Positions 18,001-29,107 of a stretch of DNA of 64,000 bases are shown here, piece by piece; position 1 is the first letter of the stretch; each line of letters opens with the position of its first letter. This stretch comes from Enoplolaimus lenunculus. Lineage: Eukaryota > Nematoda > Enoplea > Enoplida > Thoracostomopsidae. A program made the translations under genes and the position numbers. The notes below the pieces were generated by a model that searched no databases, had not been told where the DNA came from, and was given only the letters and a program-made list of their open reading frames with translations. The stretch is taken from NCBI GenBank assembly GCA_030248215.1, contig JASANG010003948.1, positions 48,243 to 112,242 of the forward strand, read 5' to 3'.

Positions 18001-20714
18001 ATCATGTGGGAACATGGGTCTGTAGGGTGGCAGCCGGCACCCCTGAAACCAATTTAGATGTGTCACGCTGACATATCCTTAAACACATTCCTAAAAACCT
18101 CCATTAAAATTAAAGTTTCGTGTTGGAATTTAAAACATTTAATGCGATAAAATCATCATTTATGGCTCTTACGTTTTTAAGGCGAGTTTCCTGCACCGCT
18201 GTCTAATAATTTTCCCTAAACTGAAATGTCAATTTTGAGTTGCTTATTTCGTATTTTGGTTTTCAAAACATTATATAACCAGTGACGTACAGGTTTTACT
18301 GGTTTGGTGTTAACTTAGGTTTAAACGTAGGTTTCAACTTAAAACTGAACTGAGGCTTAGATTCAACTCAACCTTTATGTTTGTTGGAGTTCGAGACATA
18401 TTATATTGGACATCAAAATATAATATATAAGTTAGAAGAAACAATGGCTCATATAAAGATCAGGAGAGGAAAGTCATTCTGTGGGACTAGAAAAGAGTAA
18501 GATTAAGCTTTAGACTATTTTTTTTTGCTTGGCTTAGGCTTAGACTTAGTAATATGCTCATTTAAACACTTACGCTTAGGCTTAGTCTTAGACTTAGGCT
18601 TAGGTTTACGAATATGCGTATTCTTAGGCTTAGGCCTAGGCTTAAACTTCGGCTTAGGAATATGCTTATAATACTGTTCTGCCCCTGTTCTTTTTATTGG
18701 CCGGCTTGTGCATAGAAAGTAGAGTTGACTTCAAATCTGACTAAGGTTTTTTGAATGAGGATTATCAATGAGCTTCTAGGTTTTGCTCCGGATCGCCTCA
18801 TACGAGTGGTAATAAAATTAGTTAAAAAGAATTCTTAAACTTACCAATTGCTCGTGTTGAGCGTTGAGTGCATACACCTTCAAGAATCAAGCTTATATCA
18901 ATAAGAAATGCTAAACTTGCAAGAGAATTAGTCAAATTACTATTTATTAACGTCAGTTTCATTATTTATTCATTGTCAATATATCTGATCAAGGGATAAT
19001 TATTGGACAAATATGTTTCAGCGTAGTATTATTCTCTAAAAAATATACTTAAAATTAAGTAAAACTGTCGCCGAATTAAGCGTCCTTGGCAAAGTTCTAC
19101 TTAATTTTAAGCAAACACAAAATTCTTAGCTTTACATTTACTTAATTAATCAGAAAATGACAACAATAGTTTTACTTATTTACTGTATTGACCCGAATAA
19201 GAGGGGGGACTGATATTTATTTGGCCTCTCCAGAGGGTGCCCCCCCTTGTTATTCGGTTACGAACTATTATTTATTTTTAACCCACGCTCCGCCACCTTT
19301 CGTTACCGATATATATCCGGTACTGCAACTATCCGTTGAATTAAATGTTTGTGTTGTGTCAATAGCTTGAGCGATAATGCAAGGTTATACGTTGGAATTT
19401 ACTTTCAAAACTTTAGTACGCTTTAAAGTTTCGAAGTCAAATTATTTGGACCTGGAGTCATTTATGCGCTACAATTGGTTTAAGGACTCTATCTGCTTAC
19501 GGACTCTTTTAGGGATACGGACTCCTATTGATCGGGACTCAAAATGGGGACCCTCCCTCTTATTACCCTCCCCCCTCTTATTCGGGTCAATACAGTACAT
19601 TATTTAAGCAAAGATTTACTCAATATTTAGTACACTTATATACTTAAAAAAGTTAGAAAAAGATATATCCCGCTGTTAGTTTTAGTATGCCATTTGACAG
19701 CATCTATTGTCAGTTGGTGATAAGTCGTGTAGCTTTCGAATCAGTGAATGCTGAGACACAAAATTCAGCTCATTGTTCACATATTACATTTGTACCAATG
19801 TTGAGTTCAACACCGGCAATCTGATAATAGTTGCTTATACACATTTGAGAAAGTGGGCCCTTGCCTAAGATATAACCTTAGGTTATAAGCCTTAACCTTA
19901 AATGTGAGGAAGTGTACAATAGCCTCGGTTCCAATTCAAGGTTGGCCGTGGCTAACTTCGCTGGTCTTTAGTCTGCCCTCTAAAAACTTAAACTTAAATT
20001 ATAGCTTAACTGGCCAATGTTAGTTTAAGATATGTAACAGTAGATTAAGCGTATTGCTAAGCCTGAGCCTAAGCCTGAGCCTAAGTGTTTCAAAAATATA
20101 TTCCTAAGCCTAAGCCTAAACTTAAGCAAAAAAGTGTAATCTACAATCTAAACCTACTCTTTTATAGACCCACCAGAAACCCGGACGCTCCTTAACATGG
20201 ACCAAACATTAACGCGGGTCGATTTGGATCACGGGCGTAGGCACCGATCAACGGGACCCTTGAGGATGTAGTGTTTTGCCCATTGTCAGTGTATGTGCAC
20301 AGTAAAGTGCATAGCCAGCATAGATTGCCATACATGTGCGCATATAACGGAATATGAAATTGTTGCAATGACCACACGGTGTAGTGGTAGCATACTTGAC
20401 TCGAGTGCAAGACGTTCGACGTTCGATTCCCCGACATGGTTCTTAACTTTGGGGATAACTTCAAATTGCATGGATCGGTCAGAGGGTGCAGTATAAACCC
20501 CCATGCTGTCTTCTTGGTGCAGTTTTCTTTAAATAGTTTTCAATGTGCGAGTATATGGATTATTTTTCTAGTCTTGGTTTGTGATCTGTAGGTCATGGGT
20601 CGCATTCAATAAGGTCACCGGTCAGTTGTAGTGCCCTGCGTTCAAATGTGCAACCAGGGCAATATGAAGCACTGTTCACGTCTGTGTCCCGTCTCATAAA
20701 ACAGTACAAGAATT
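14404..20714 (-). CDS. Cys-rich EGF-like protein with hydrophobic C-terminus, 4 exons, 5' end missing
   Basis: Exons 20619-20714, 17272-17402, 16352-16508 and 14404-15047 have splice sites on both sides and matching phases (1, 0, 1). They give about 340 residues ending in a true stop. The N-terminal part has a CPGC motif, CRCGFYGLTG (the C-x-C-x-F-x-G close of an EGF module) and a second Cys-rich stretch, CYNGECYHGVC. The last exon has CLCSSSDNCN, a Ser/Thr/Asn/Gln-rich linker, CPNCGG and a hydrophobic tail (VIGAIMVLLLA), suggesting secretion with a membrane or GPI anchor. No named family was recognised. The first exon and signal peptide were not found; they should lie to the right. Introns hold SINE and MITE copies. 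Confidence 0.65.
15786..15960 (+). repeat. Dispersed repeat shared with 45.9 kb
   Basis: GTGCCGGAGCAGACACGG, AACTCCAGGAAGGGGACCC, CATTTTAAAACT and ACCGGTTAGAGTGG blocks recur at 45893-46030. In an intron of the EGF-like gene. Confidence 0.7.
15992..16201 (+). mobile_element. GACTC foldback MITE
   Basis: CACTGCAAAAAATGACGAGT start, inverse end ATTTTTTGTCAGTG. No TA at this copy's edges. Intron of the EGF-like gene. Confidence 0.8.
16352..16508 (-). CDS. EGF-like gene, exon c
   Basis: 157 nt, phase 0 in and 1 out, acceptor TTTTGTATTTTAG, donor GTAAGC. It includes TIYMFSCSSSRRRPKVTVDQ, DVPHADRCFPLNELL and RPTLEAVLG. It is more GC-rich than its surroundings, as coding sequence here tends to be. 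The phase matches both neighbours. Confidence 0.6.
16607..16870 (+). mobile_element. tRNA-derived SINE, family S3
   Basis: Head with near-palindrome GAGTTGCCCATAGGCAACTC, then GAGAGCCCCCTCGGGCTCGA, a tRNA-like part (A box TAGCTGAGTGGT, B box GTTCGAATCC) and a GAGACCTAC-type tail in inverse. A minus-strand copy at 53194-53452 matches over its whole length, so both ends are defined. Confidence 0.8.
17040..17245 (+). repeat. Family D repeat (GTGTAGCACC)
   Basis: TGTGTAGCACCTGCCACAGG to AACCTAATGCTAACTGATCA, matching copies at 19695, 25271, 46180 and 58200. Between EGF-like exons b and c. Confidence 0.65.
17272..17402 (-). CDS. EGF-like gene, exon b
   Basis: 131 nt, phase 1 in and 0 out, acceptor TGCTATTTTAG, donor GTAAGC. 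It encodes YLRCRCGFYGLTGHNDIARA and then a segment with RCYNGECYHGVCRNQ. Six cysteines in 43 residues, with CxCGFYG spacing, indicate the end of one EGF-like module and the start of another. A foldback MITE lies about 50 nt upstream of the acceptor. Confidence 0.75.
17450..17630 (+). mobile_element. GACTC foldback MITE, left end lost
   Basis: GGACTACAAAAACTGAGTCA, paired GAGTC/GACTC arms and right end CACCATTTTTGGCAGTG. Next to the acceptor of EGF-like exon b. Confidence 0.8.
18446..18702 (-). mobile_element. TTAGGC MITE, subfamily A
   Basis: GGCTCATATAAAGATCAGGA to CTGTTCTTTTTATTGGCC with an enlarged hexamer core. Flanks show no clear duplication. Confidence 0.9.
19183..19595 (+). mobile_element. 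TA-target MITE, family T1
   Basis: 413 bp; ends CTGTATTGACCCGAATAAGA and exact inverse, TA on both sides (19181-19182, 19596-19597). Tc1/mariner/pogo-like placement is an inference from TA and the ends. Confidence 0.88.
19695..19850 (+). repeat. Family D repeat, old copy
   Basis: CAGTTGGTGATAAGTCGTGT ... TTGTTCACATATTACATTTG ... ATACACATTTGAGAAAGTGG, as in other family D copies. Confidence 0.55.
20012..20203 (+). mobile_element. TTAGGC MITE, subfamily B
   Basis: GGCCAATGTTAGTTTAAGAT to CTCCTTAACATGGACC; 192 bp, the same length as the copy at 1203. Confidence 0.9.
20222..20520 (+). mobile_element. tRNA-derived SINE, family S4
   Basis: tRNA-like part at 20371-20442 with A box GGTGTAGTGGTAGC and B box GTTCGATTCC. 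The acceptor halves do not pair well, so not a functional tRNA. Ends uncertain. Adjacent to EGF-like exon a. Confidence 0.5.
20619..20714 (-). CDS. EGF-like gene, exon a
   Basis: 96 nt, phase 1 to 1. It encodes FLYCFMRRDTDVNSASYCPG followed by CTFERRALQLT. It lies inside an 82-codon ORF (20593-20841) with its own ATG. Splicing from CCTGCAG to GTGACC (20618) joins it in frame to the CRCGFYG exon. The donor is weak. The alternative is an independent 82-aa ORF. Confidence 0.45.
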
Positions 20715-20932
20715 CTGCAGGCGCGTAGGCAAGATTTTTAGTTGCGGTGTTTAGGTGCCATGATGTTAAAAAATTTTGACCATAAGGATTTAGACCGTTA
20801 TTCTGATGGCTGTTAAAGATGCTATGATTTTGTTGGTTCATAAATTTTGACCTCCTTTATCCTCCAGTCTTGTCTGCGTCCGTGGAATTCGATGGCTACT
20901 AAAGATGTCTTTGCTCCATTCATGAATTTTGC

Positions 20933-21377
20933 GGCCTATGAAGAGCAGGGGCGGAGAGTTTTTCTGTAGGACAAGAATAGAGTAAGCTTAAATTTTAGAC
21001 CATTTTTTGCTTAGCTTATGCTTCCTGCTTTGGAATATGCTCATTTTTACGCTTAGATTTAGGCGTTGGCTTAGGCTTCGGCGTAGGAATATGCTCATTT
21101 TTAGCTTAGGTTTAGGCTTAGGCTTAGACGTAGGAATATGCTCATTCTTACGCTTAGGTTTAGGCTTAGGCTTAGACGTAGGAATATACTCATTCGTACG
21201 CTTAGGTTTAGGCTTAGGCTTAGACGTAGGAATATACTCATTCGTACGCTTAGGTTTAGGCTTAGGCTTAGACGTAGGAATATACTCATTCTTGCGCTTA
21301 TAGTTTAGGCTTAGGCTTAGGCTTAGGCTTAGGAATATGCTTATAATACACGTCCGCCCCTGTTCGTTACATCGCCC
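20933..21377 (-). mobile_element. TTAGGC MITE, subfamily A, expanded
   Basis: GGCCTATGAAGAGCAGGGGC to TGTTCGTTACATCGCCC; AATTTT shared by both flanks. Core of four near-identical 55-bp units (GACGTAGGAATATACTCATT plus TTAGG hexamers, 21060-21300). Confidence 0.9.
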
Positions 21378-21382
21378 AATTT

Positions 21383-21625
21383 TCAAACTTCCTCAACGAT
21401 CATATTTTCTGGTCCCACGGTTTGTTGTTCGAAAGACAGTGTCACAGTTAACTCTCCAAACTCGAGCATATATAATTTACCCTGCAACCCTAAAATTAAC
21501 TTTACCAGACTACTTTGAGGACAAACTAAACACAAACTTGAGTTTATGAAACTGGAAAACGGCGCCGTATTGGCTATTGCTTCTTTACTACAGATGAAAC
21601 TGTTTAGAATTGCTGGTGGAAGCAT
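21383..21625 (-). CDS. Unassigned ORF / possible terminal exon
   Basis: 80 codons from an ATG to TGA. The C-terminal part, GKLYMLEFGELTVTLSFEQQ then TVGPENMIVEEV, looks coding. Possible acceptors lie at CATCTGTAG (about 21588) and GGTTGCAG (21482). It adjoins a TTAGGC MITE end at 21377. No family was recognised. It may be the last exon of a minus-strand gene to the right. Confidence 0.3.
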   Translation of the reverse strand: MLPPAILNSFICSKEAIANTAPFSSFINSSLCLVCPQSSLVKLILGLQGKLYMLEFGELTVTLSFEQQTVGPENMIVEEV

Positions 21626-21699
21626 TGTCTTTTAGTGTTCGAAGTTTCCCAAAATTGAAATTGAGTCGAGCTGGACCGTAATCACAATTTTGAACTTTT

Positions 21700-22990
21700 T
21701 ATACCAGCAATCGCATTAATATTGAATTTGTAAACAATAACAGATTAAGATAACATAGTTTAGGATCTTGGGGCCGAAATTTGAATAATCATTTTTTATC
21801 TTTGTCACAAGGAAATCAAAATAGCTAAAAACAGCCAAAAAAATGCAGTCAAAATTGCTTACAAGTTGTATTAAACTTACTTTAAGTGCCAATATATGGT
21901 CTATCTAAACCTAATTCTAAACGAGAGTTCAAACTTTGATTCTCAGACGGGAGACATTCGAGGATCACCATTGGATTATTTTGCTGCCAAACAGGAGCTT
22001 GGAATCGCCTTTTCCATTATTTTGAGCATATGAGGATTGGTTCAGCCTTTACCTAAAATACGCGTAGTTTAGCCAGTTTAGCGACAGAATATCAAAAAGG
22101 TTCTGCGCCTTGCCGCAAAGCTGACGAAACCATAACCCACCCACGAATTGAAAGTATCGTAATTCTGTTGAGAAGAGATGGTAAAAATTTTTTAATAACA
22201 TTAATTTGTGTAAAATAGTTTAGCGTCGACTTGGCCGCCCCCATCTTTCGTTCCACGAATCTTGCGTTAACGAGGTTTCGGTAGGTACCTGCTATGAAAG
22301 CCAACTGATGATAGGTGCTTCACACACATTTGAGAATAACAATATTTTTCAAGCTGTTTGGTTTGAGAAAAATATTAATTTTAAAACATAGATAATAAGT
22401 CGCCGAAGAGCTCAGAAATCAGATATAATTTGAAACTTTTAGATTTTACAGACGCTAATTTTCGGTCGAATTACAACTGGGTCCGCATGCTGAAACGCTA
22501 GGTTAGGGTGTCATTTTTCCCTGTAATTATTAGTGTTTCGAATGACAAATTCTCGATGTTTTGCAGAAATTATAACGTCTTATAATAAATAGTTTGCGTT
22601 GGAAAACACTTTTTGGTTCAAAATGATAAATTTTCGCTATTACTGGTATTAGGAATAACAAAAATGTAAATTATCTTATATTTCAAGTTCAAGATACGAA
22701 AATTTTGATATTTTAAGACATTTTACCATATATAGATATAGATATAGATATATACATATATATATTGCCCGAAAAAACTGTGACAAGAACGTCTACATGC
22801 GATCTGTCAAAAACATTTAGGCATAATTGCAGTCATTTTTACACAATTTGTGACCTCAAACTAAAAATATAGACAATTTACTGTGAGTAAAATACGGTTG
22901 TATAACAACCAGTTCAATGCAGCGTAATGCGCACTAGAAAGCGTAAAATACGGTGGCTAGATTTTAAAAAATAGAAACAAGTTTACCAAA
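21700..22990. other. No gene or clear repeat
   Basis: AT-rich unique-looking sequence. There is a short GATATA/TATACATA run at 22733-22765 and a family D-like end near 22290-22340. No exon could be supported. Confidence 0.4.
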
Positions 22991-22992
22991 TA

Positions 22993-23321
22993 CTGTAGTG
23001 AACCGAATAAGAGGAGTAGACTGATAATTATTTGGCCTCTAAAAAGGGAACCCCCTGTTTTTTGGTTGCGGACTGTTATTTAGAGCGAAAAGCAAGGTTA
23101 TACTTAGGAATGTACTTTCAAAACTTAAGTCCGCCTTAAAGTTTCGAACTCAATTTTATTTGGTCCTAGAGTCATTTATACACTACAATTAGGGACAATT
23201 GACATTTATCGACTTTAATTAAGGTTTAGAGACTCTATCTCTTAACGGACTTTTATAGGGATGCGGACTTCTATTGAGTCGGACTCAATCTATTTCCCTC
23301 CTCTTAATCGGGTCACTACAG
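22993..23321 (+). mobile_element. TA-target MITE, family T1
   Basis: 329 bp; ends CTGTAGTGAACCGAATAAGA and inverse CTCTTAATCGGGTCACTACAG-type, TA both sides (22991-22992, 23322-23323). Interior TTATTTGGCCTCT matches the copy at 19183. Confidence 0.85.
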
Positions 23322-23328
23322 TACTGTT

Positions 23329-23411
23329 GGCCAAAGTATAGAACAGGGCCGGAACAGTAGTATAAGCATATTCCTAACCCTAAGTCTCAGCCTAAGCGTA
23401 AGAATGAGCGT
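23329..23411 (+). mobile_element. TTAGGC MITE, subfamily C, 3'-truncated
   Basis: GGCCAAAGTATAGAACAGGG, ACAGTAGTATAAGCATATTC and a few hexamers, then abrupt loss at GAATGAGCGTC. Confidence 0.85.
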
Positions 23412-25270
23412 CAAGGGGGAAGAAGTGTCTGAGTGGCCGGAGGCTACCCTCTTGAAGGTTTGCGGCCCTGAAATGTTTAACTTATCATCGCAGCAAAAAT
23501 ATAGGATGTAAAAGTCAAAGGTGGCTAGTATAGGAACACGGAAAAATTTCTATTTGAGACTTTTTCGGTTTCCCGAGTCGGCATTTGTTTCACACGGTTG
23601 GAGTTTAAAAATTTCTGTGTCTTAGAATTTCTTATGACCTCCGCTGCTTACGAACCAGCACAAAGTTTCACGATTCGAAAAATTTAATTTTTTGAGGGCC
23701 TAACTTCTTCCCTCTGGATTGAGTTGTCAAAAAAGTCCAGCAATTTTTGCACCACTTGACTGCAGTTTGTTGAGCTGAGTCGAATGAAACGTACTTACTA
23801 TTCAACCGCTAATTCACGATTTATTGTCAAATTAAGATCAACTCCAAGGAACTTAACACTATTTGACTTAGGAGTTGTGTCGAGTACAAATTGTCCCAAA
23901 CTCATAAAACATTTTTGGTTCCAAACCAGTCTTTTAGACCTGCAAAATTAAATCTTTCAACAGTTCAAATTTTAAGGTACAACGATCAGAGTGAACAGCT
24001 CAAATATGCAAAATGTTTTAAAATCGGAATTCGTTGACTCGAGTATTTTTGGAAAAATTTTTTTCGAGAAATAATTTTAACTACAAAATATAGTGAAATT
24101 TCCTTATTGAGAAATTTTAGTATTCCAAACAAATACGCGTAAAATATCACAACAGAAATTTGGAAAAATATTCTGTTATGGCATATATTGGATAAAACTC
24201 GTTTTTGCAGTGGAATGAACGAAAACTTTATGTGGCCTGAAATCAATAGCAGCTGATGGTAATCGTTTAAACCATTGTAAGGCCTCGAATTTAAGTATTC
24301 TTTAACCAGCCAAAACAGAACGATTTACTAATCAAATTTAACAAATTCTATTAATCCTTAAAAAGTTATCTCAAGAACTTCAGATCTGGTCAAGACTGGC
24401 AGTTGCGAAGCACTGAAGAAGGGAAATTAAAATTATTTTTATTTTTTTGAAATAAATATAAATCGCTAATGTCGAATTCGAAACTATACACTAAGCAGGT
24501 CAGAATTTGTCTACAAACCATAAATGGCCTTAAAATTTCAAGAATCTTTTATTTTCTTAAATTTTGAATTTAAAATTTTTTTGGAGTTGCAGACATGCAA
24601 AATCTCAGTAGTTTCGTGTTCGAAATAAGTAAATGGTAAATTTCTTATATTCAAGAAACTCCTATCGCCAATTTATTAGACGGAAATTTTTTCATTTCAA
24701 GCTGTAGTTATCTTATATTTAATAATTAATTTGTAGCATTTTAAGGCATAATTGATCTGTTTATTCTTAAGAGTGTATTAATAAAATTGAAATTATAAAA
24801 TATTTCGGGTAACTCACTCTCTGTTAAACTTAGGTTTACATCTTGGGCGTAACTTAGGATGTAAAGCCACGATTTTTGTTCAAGCTTTAGCTCCCTGTTT
24901 TGCAGTCGGCATCCTGGGCGAATCCTTAATTGATTAAGAAGCAAAGGTTTAAATTTTAAACTTTAATTTTAAACATTTAAGTCTAAAAATTTTCAGGCCC
25001 ATATTTTTAAAAAATTTTGGAAATAAAATTCTAGAAAGCAAGACGTATATGTCCGAATTGTCTACTCGAGACATAATTGTCTGAAATTTTTGACAGTGTT
25101 TCTTGAATAACAAACATTTGTGTTGTGTGTATCCTGATGGCTTATAAAGGCCAAGACACTAGCCAACGGTCAACCGGGAGTGCACTAAATATTAAAGATA
25201 CTTTTAAATGTGTAAAATACAACACAATCACACAATCAATTTGGTGATTCTAAAATTAACACGAATAGTC
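23412..25270. other. No gene recognised
   Basis: AT-rich DNA. Short inverted motifs (GAAATTT/AAATTTC) around 24000-24150 and 24600-25100 suggest worn foldback elements, but no ends could be fixed. Confidence 0.4.
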
Positions 25271-25490
25271 TGTATTCTCAAATGTGTGTAGCATCAATTA
25301 CCAGTTGGCGTTATTTCCAGTAACTTTGAACCCAGCGCATATGGAGGTTCAAAATTCTGCACATTGTTCGCGTTTGATTTGCCCTACTTCTGTACCAATT
25401 TTAAGATGTGCAATTGCTAAAGTTCGTCAGTTTGAAACCCCATCGCTAACTGATCATAGAGGTGCTATATCTACACATTAGAAAATATGG
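25271..25490 (+). mobile_element. Family D element with inverted ends
   Basis: TATTCTCAAATGTGTGTAGC on the left; CTACACATTAGAAAATATGG on the right is its imperfect inverse. Other copies start with the same GTGTAGCACC/TATCA motif, so family D is a MITE. Confidence 0.65.
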
Positions 25491-25680
25491 TCCCTACTGC
25501 CAACTGTTGATAATAGTACGCATTTGAAAATATTAACAGAATGTTTGCATGGCTTAGGGATATCGTTAGTGGTTCTGGATATCAAACTACAGTTTGCTAA
25601 CAATAGTGTAGGCTGCCGGTCGCCAAACGACCTCAAGAGGCATTGAAATAACCAAAAGGTATACTCGTCACCCTTAGGTA

Positions 25681-25884
25681 GGCCGATGTATACAACAGGG
25701 CCGAATCGTTTTCCGGAGGGGCTATAATAGAGTCAGTTTAAGCTTTAGACTAATTTTTTTTGCTTAGGCTTAGGCTTAGGCTTAGGAATAGGCTCATCCA
25801 TACGTTTAGGCTTAGTCTTAGGCTTAAACTTAGGCTTAGCAGTATGCTTGTACTACTGTTCTGGCCGTGTTGTATACATGGGCT
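25681..25884 (-). mobile_element. TTAGGC MITE, subfamily C, best copy
   Basis: 204 bp, GGCCGATGTATACAACAGGG to GTGTTGTATACATGGGCT, perfect 8-bp duplication CTTAGGTA (25673-25680, 25885-25892). Defines subfamily C. Confidence 0.96.
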
Positions 25885-26307
25885 CTTAGGTACATCAAAA
25901 AAATTGTGCCAGAAGCCAGACACAACTTTGACAACTTAAAAGCTAAACCCGAACCGTGTCTAAAAGTGTAATTTTGTTAATTTTACTAATGACGATATTG
26001 ACGTTTTTAAGGACGAAAAGTGCTTATCATAAGCACGAGCGGTTAATTCAAAGAAACAGTCGTCTTTGGGCACGCTTGTCTTGACAAAATGTGATAAACC
26101 AGAAAAATAGCGAACCGATGTCAAAATGACAAAAAGAATACCAGTTGATGATCAACGTTATTAAAATTAACTCAAGTTCTTTTATAAGGGATTCTAGTTG
26201 AAAATAGATCAAAGGTTGACAAACGCGTTTAAAATTTGCCCCTAAACTTCATTTTACTTTGATAAACAGTTTCTGACCTGAATATTTTGTCACCATAATT
26301 AATACGG

Positions 26308-26441
26308 GTTAAAAAAATTCTTAAACTCGAACCTAACGAAAACTCGTCAAGGAGGGGGTACAAGGGAAGCCCAGTTAAAAAATTTCTTAAACTCGAACCT
26401 AACGAAAACTCGTCAAGGAGGGGGTACAAGGGAAGCCCACC
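26308..26441. repeat. Tandem duplication, 67-bp unit
   Basis: Two nearly identical units beginning GTTAAAAAAATTCTTAAACT and ending GTACAAGGGAAGCCCA. Confidence 0.9.
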
Positions 26442-27261
26442 CCCTCTAGAAAATTTAACCCTCATCTAGAAACTTTTCAAACCTTGCTTGTAGGTCATTG
26501 AAAATACTTGTATGGTCCTCCTGCAAAAAATATTTAGCTCTCCTAGCGCGGTGAACGCTCGCTCGCGAAAACCGTACACAACGACGTAACTCTACCGAAA
26601 TCGATATTCTGTCTGCCATTCTGAACTAAAGACTTTTTGCAGAAGAAAATAAATTTAAAGTCAAATTTCCTGTAACAAAATCAGTTCTTATTAGAAGCAA
26701 AATCACAGGCTGACGCACCCTGACACCTTATAGTCTCTGCGATAATTATTATTAGATAAAAATGATAAGACCCTGGTTCAAAAATAACCACAATTTCTTC
26801 CTCGTTTAGTTGGTACATCGCGGTGCTAAAAAAATCAGCTACAAATGCCAGTTTGAAACTGTTACAAACCGTTACTGTTCCTTGTTTCCAATCGTTGTTA
26901 AGCGATGCTTAACGCTTTTTTGTCACATCAAAAAATACATCGCAATGCTTCGAATAATCAGTCAAGCAATTTTAGTTTCACCAAATAAATCTTTAAAAAA
27001 CACAAGATGGAAAAAACATATTTTTGGGCCAAACCCCACATTTAAGAGTATTTAAGATAGAAATTAATAGTAGATTTGAGATATCTTGGGCTTTAAGGCT
27101 TAGGCTTTGGATACTCATACGCTGAAGCATAGGGTTAATTACAGGCTTAAATTTATACATTATTGCGCAGCCAAAAGGTAACACAGGTCGGATTTTATAT
27201 GACTTGATATACAAGTCGGGTTAAATCTATTATAGGAACCCAAATTTTTGATGGCACACTC

Positions 27262-27585
27262 GGCCGATATAAAGAACAGGAGCGTAACAGTATTATAAGC
27301 ACATTCATTAGCCTATGCCTATGCCTAAGCCTAAGCCTAAGTCTAAGTCTAAGCGTAAGAATAAGCCTACTTAAGTAAGTGTAAGAATGAGCATATTCCT
27401 TAGCCTAAGCGCAAGCCTAAGTCTAAGCGTAAGAATAAGCCTACTTAAATAAGTGTAAGAATGAACATATTCCTAAGCCTAAGCGTAAGCCTAACCCAAG
27501 CAAAAAACTTAGTCTATTAAGCTTAAGCGTTTACTCTATTGCAGTCCAACAGAAAAACGTTCCATCCCTGATCTTTACATGAGCC
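27262..27585 (+). mobile_element. TTAGGC MITE, subfamily A, expanded
   Basis: GGCCGATATAAAGAACAGGA to CTGATCTTTACATGAGCC, with a duplicated 68-bp inner block (AAGAATAAGCCTACTTAA, twice). Confidence 0.9.
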
Positions 27586-27857
27586 GGGCGGTCGAACCCG
27601 TTGAGCCCAGCGACTGGCCATGAAGCTGAACCAGTTCGCAAGTTTTCAGACCCCATAAACTTTAATTTCTAGTTTAAGGCTAAAATTTTTATTTCAGTGA
27701 AACAAATAAAACCATAAGCATTCTCATTTTGAGCGAATAATATAAAACGGCGAGTTAATGTCAACGTACCTGTTGTATACATGAAACTGAATATTGTTCA
27801 GCCGATCAGAACCGCAAGAAGAATATTTTAAACGTTAAGTAATTTGATTTGAAGGAA

Positions 27858-28016
27858 ATGTTGGTAGAAATTATAGCGAATGACAATTCAAGTTGTCGAC
27901 ATTTTTGTTGCTCAAAGAACAACGCTTTATCCACCAACAATAGCCTGTCTGGCGACCAGGAATTGTTAATAGTAGAGTGGGTAAAAAAGCTTGATGAAGA
28001 GGGACAGAAAGATTGA
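27858..28016 (+). CDS. Small ORF (52 aa), unassigned
   Basis: ATG to TGA, with the C-terminus GDQELLIVEWVKKLDEEGQK looking like a charged helix. The stop codon touches the first bases of the MITE at 28015. It could be a last exon or chance. Confidence 0.18.
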   Translation: MLVEIIANDNSSCRHFCCSKNNALSTNNSLSGDQELLIVEWVKKLDEEGQKD

Positions 28017-28182
28017 CCCATGTATAGAACAGGGTCAGAACAGTAGTATAAGCATATTCCGAAGCCTAAGCCGAAGCGTATGAATGAGCCTATTCATAAG
28101 CCTAAGCCTAAAAGCCTAAGCAAAAAAATTGGTCTAAAGTTTAAACTGACTCTGTTATAGCCTTTCCGGAAAACGATCCGTA
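28015..28182 (+). mobile_element. TTAGGC MITE, subfamily C
   Basis: GACCCATGTATAGAACAGGG start, core, CTGTTATAGCCTTTCCGGAA block; the last end bases are lost. Confidence 0.88.
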
Positions 28183-28274
28183 TAGGGTGGCCGGGGCTTT
28201 TTTCGAGCCATTGAGTTTTGCTGACACTTTGTCTACCTTGCAGCTCAATAAGACTGAAGATGGAGGAGCGTGAA

Positions 28275-28482
28275 CACTGCAAAAAATAAAAAGTCAAATT
28301 GAATCACTCCGAAATAGGACGAAACTACACAAATTGAGTCAAATTCGACTCCGCCAGAGTCAAATTCGACTCTCACTGAGTTGCACGTTTGATTCTCGCG
28401 GAGTCGAATTTGGCTCCTTTTGCGTAGTTCCGCAGAGAGTATTTCGGAGAAGGTCAATTTGACTCACCAATTTTTTGCAATG
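28275..28482 (+). mobile_element. GACTC foldback MITE
   Basis: CACTGCAAAAAATAAAAAGT to CACCAATTTTTTGCAATG with GACTC/GAGTC arms. Confidence 0.8.
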
Positions 28483-29107
28483 AAGATTTACAGAAGGAAC
28501 AGAGAAAATTTCTAGAAACAGAAATTTTAACGCTGTAGAAACCTCTGGGCTTTAGCGAAAGTAACAAAATATGTTAGGTTTTGGTGCGTACTACTGTAGG
28601 CTGTCAGCATATTCCTAAACGCCCCTAACATAGGCCAAAAAAGCAATGAAATATAGCGTTGATATAAAACTTCGTTAAGATATGTAATTTTAAGTAGCCA
28701 ATTTATTAATCGTTTGAGTGACAGTGTGCAACCGGATGTGAAAAATACCGGAACCGGAGGTCAACAAAATTCGCTGCAGCCGGAGGTAACCGAAATTAGG
28801 TATAGTTAAAATTATTTTAATTTGTAAATTGTTGCAAATATTTGTTATGTGTTGATTAAATTGGTTCGTTTTATACCTTCTCATATTTTTCAAAAATCCT
28901 GGCAATTGTTTTCTTAGAATTGTTCCAAAAATTAAAAAGAAACGCGCCAAACAGATAAATATTTTAAAACTATGAAAAATTTGACCAATGTTACTCTGAA
29001 AGGCGTCCCGTTTTCCCGATAGCTCGAAAACTGTCCCGGCTGTCCTGACCGACCCAGCAAAAGTATAAGGTCAAAGGCCGATGTAGTGAAGACGACCTTC
29101 AGAAAAT

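Noticed and set aside
20371-20442. Functional tRNA gene
   Set aside because: A and B boxes are present but acceptor halves do not pair and the sequence is embedded in a repeat. Same for 16755-16830, 35350-35425, 36102-36175 and 35580-35660.
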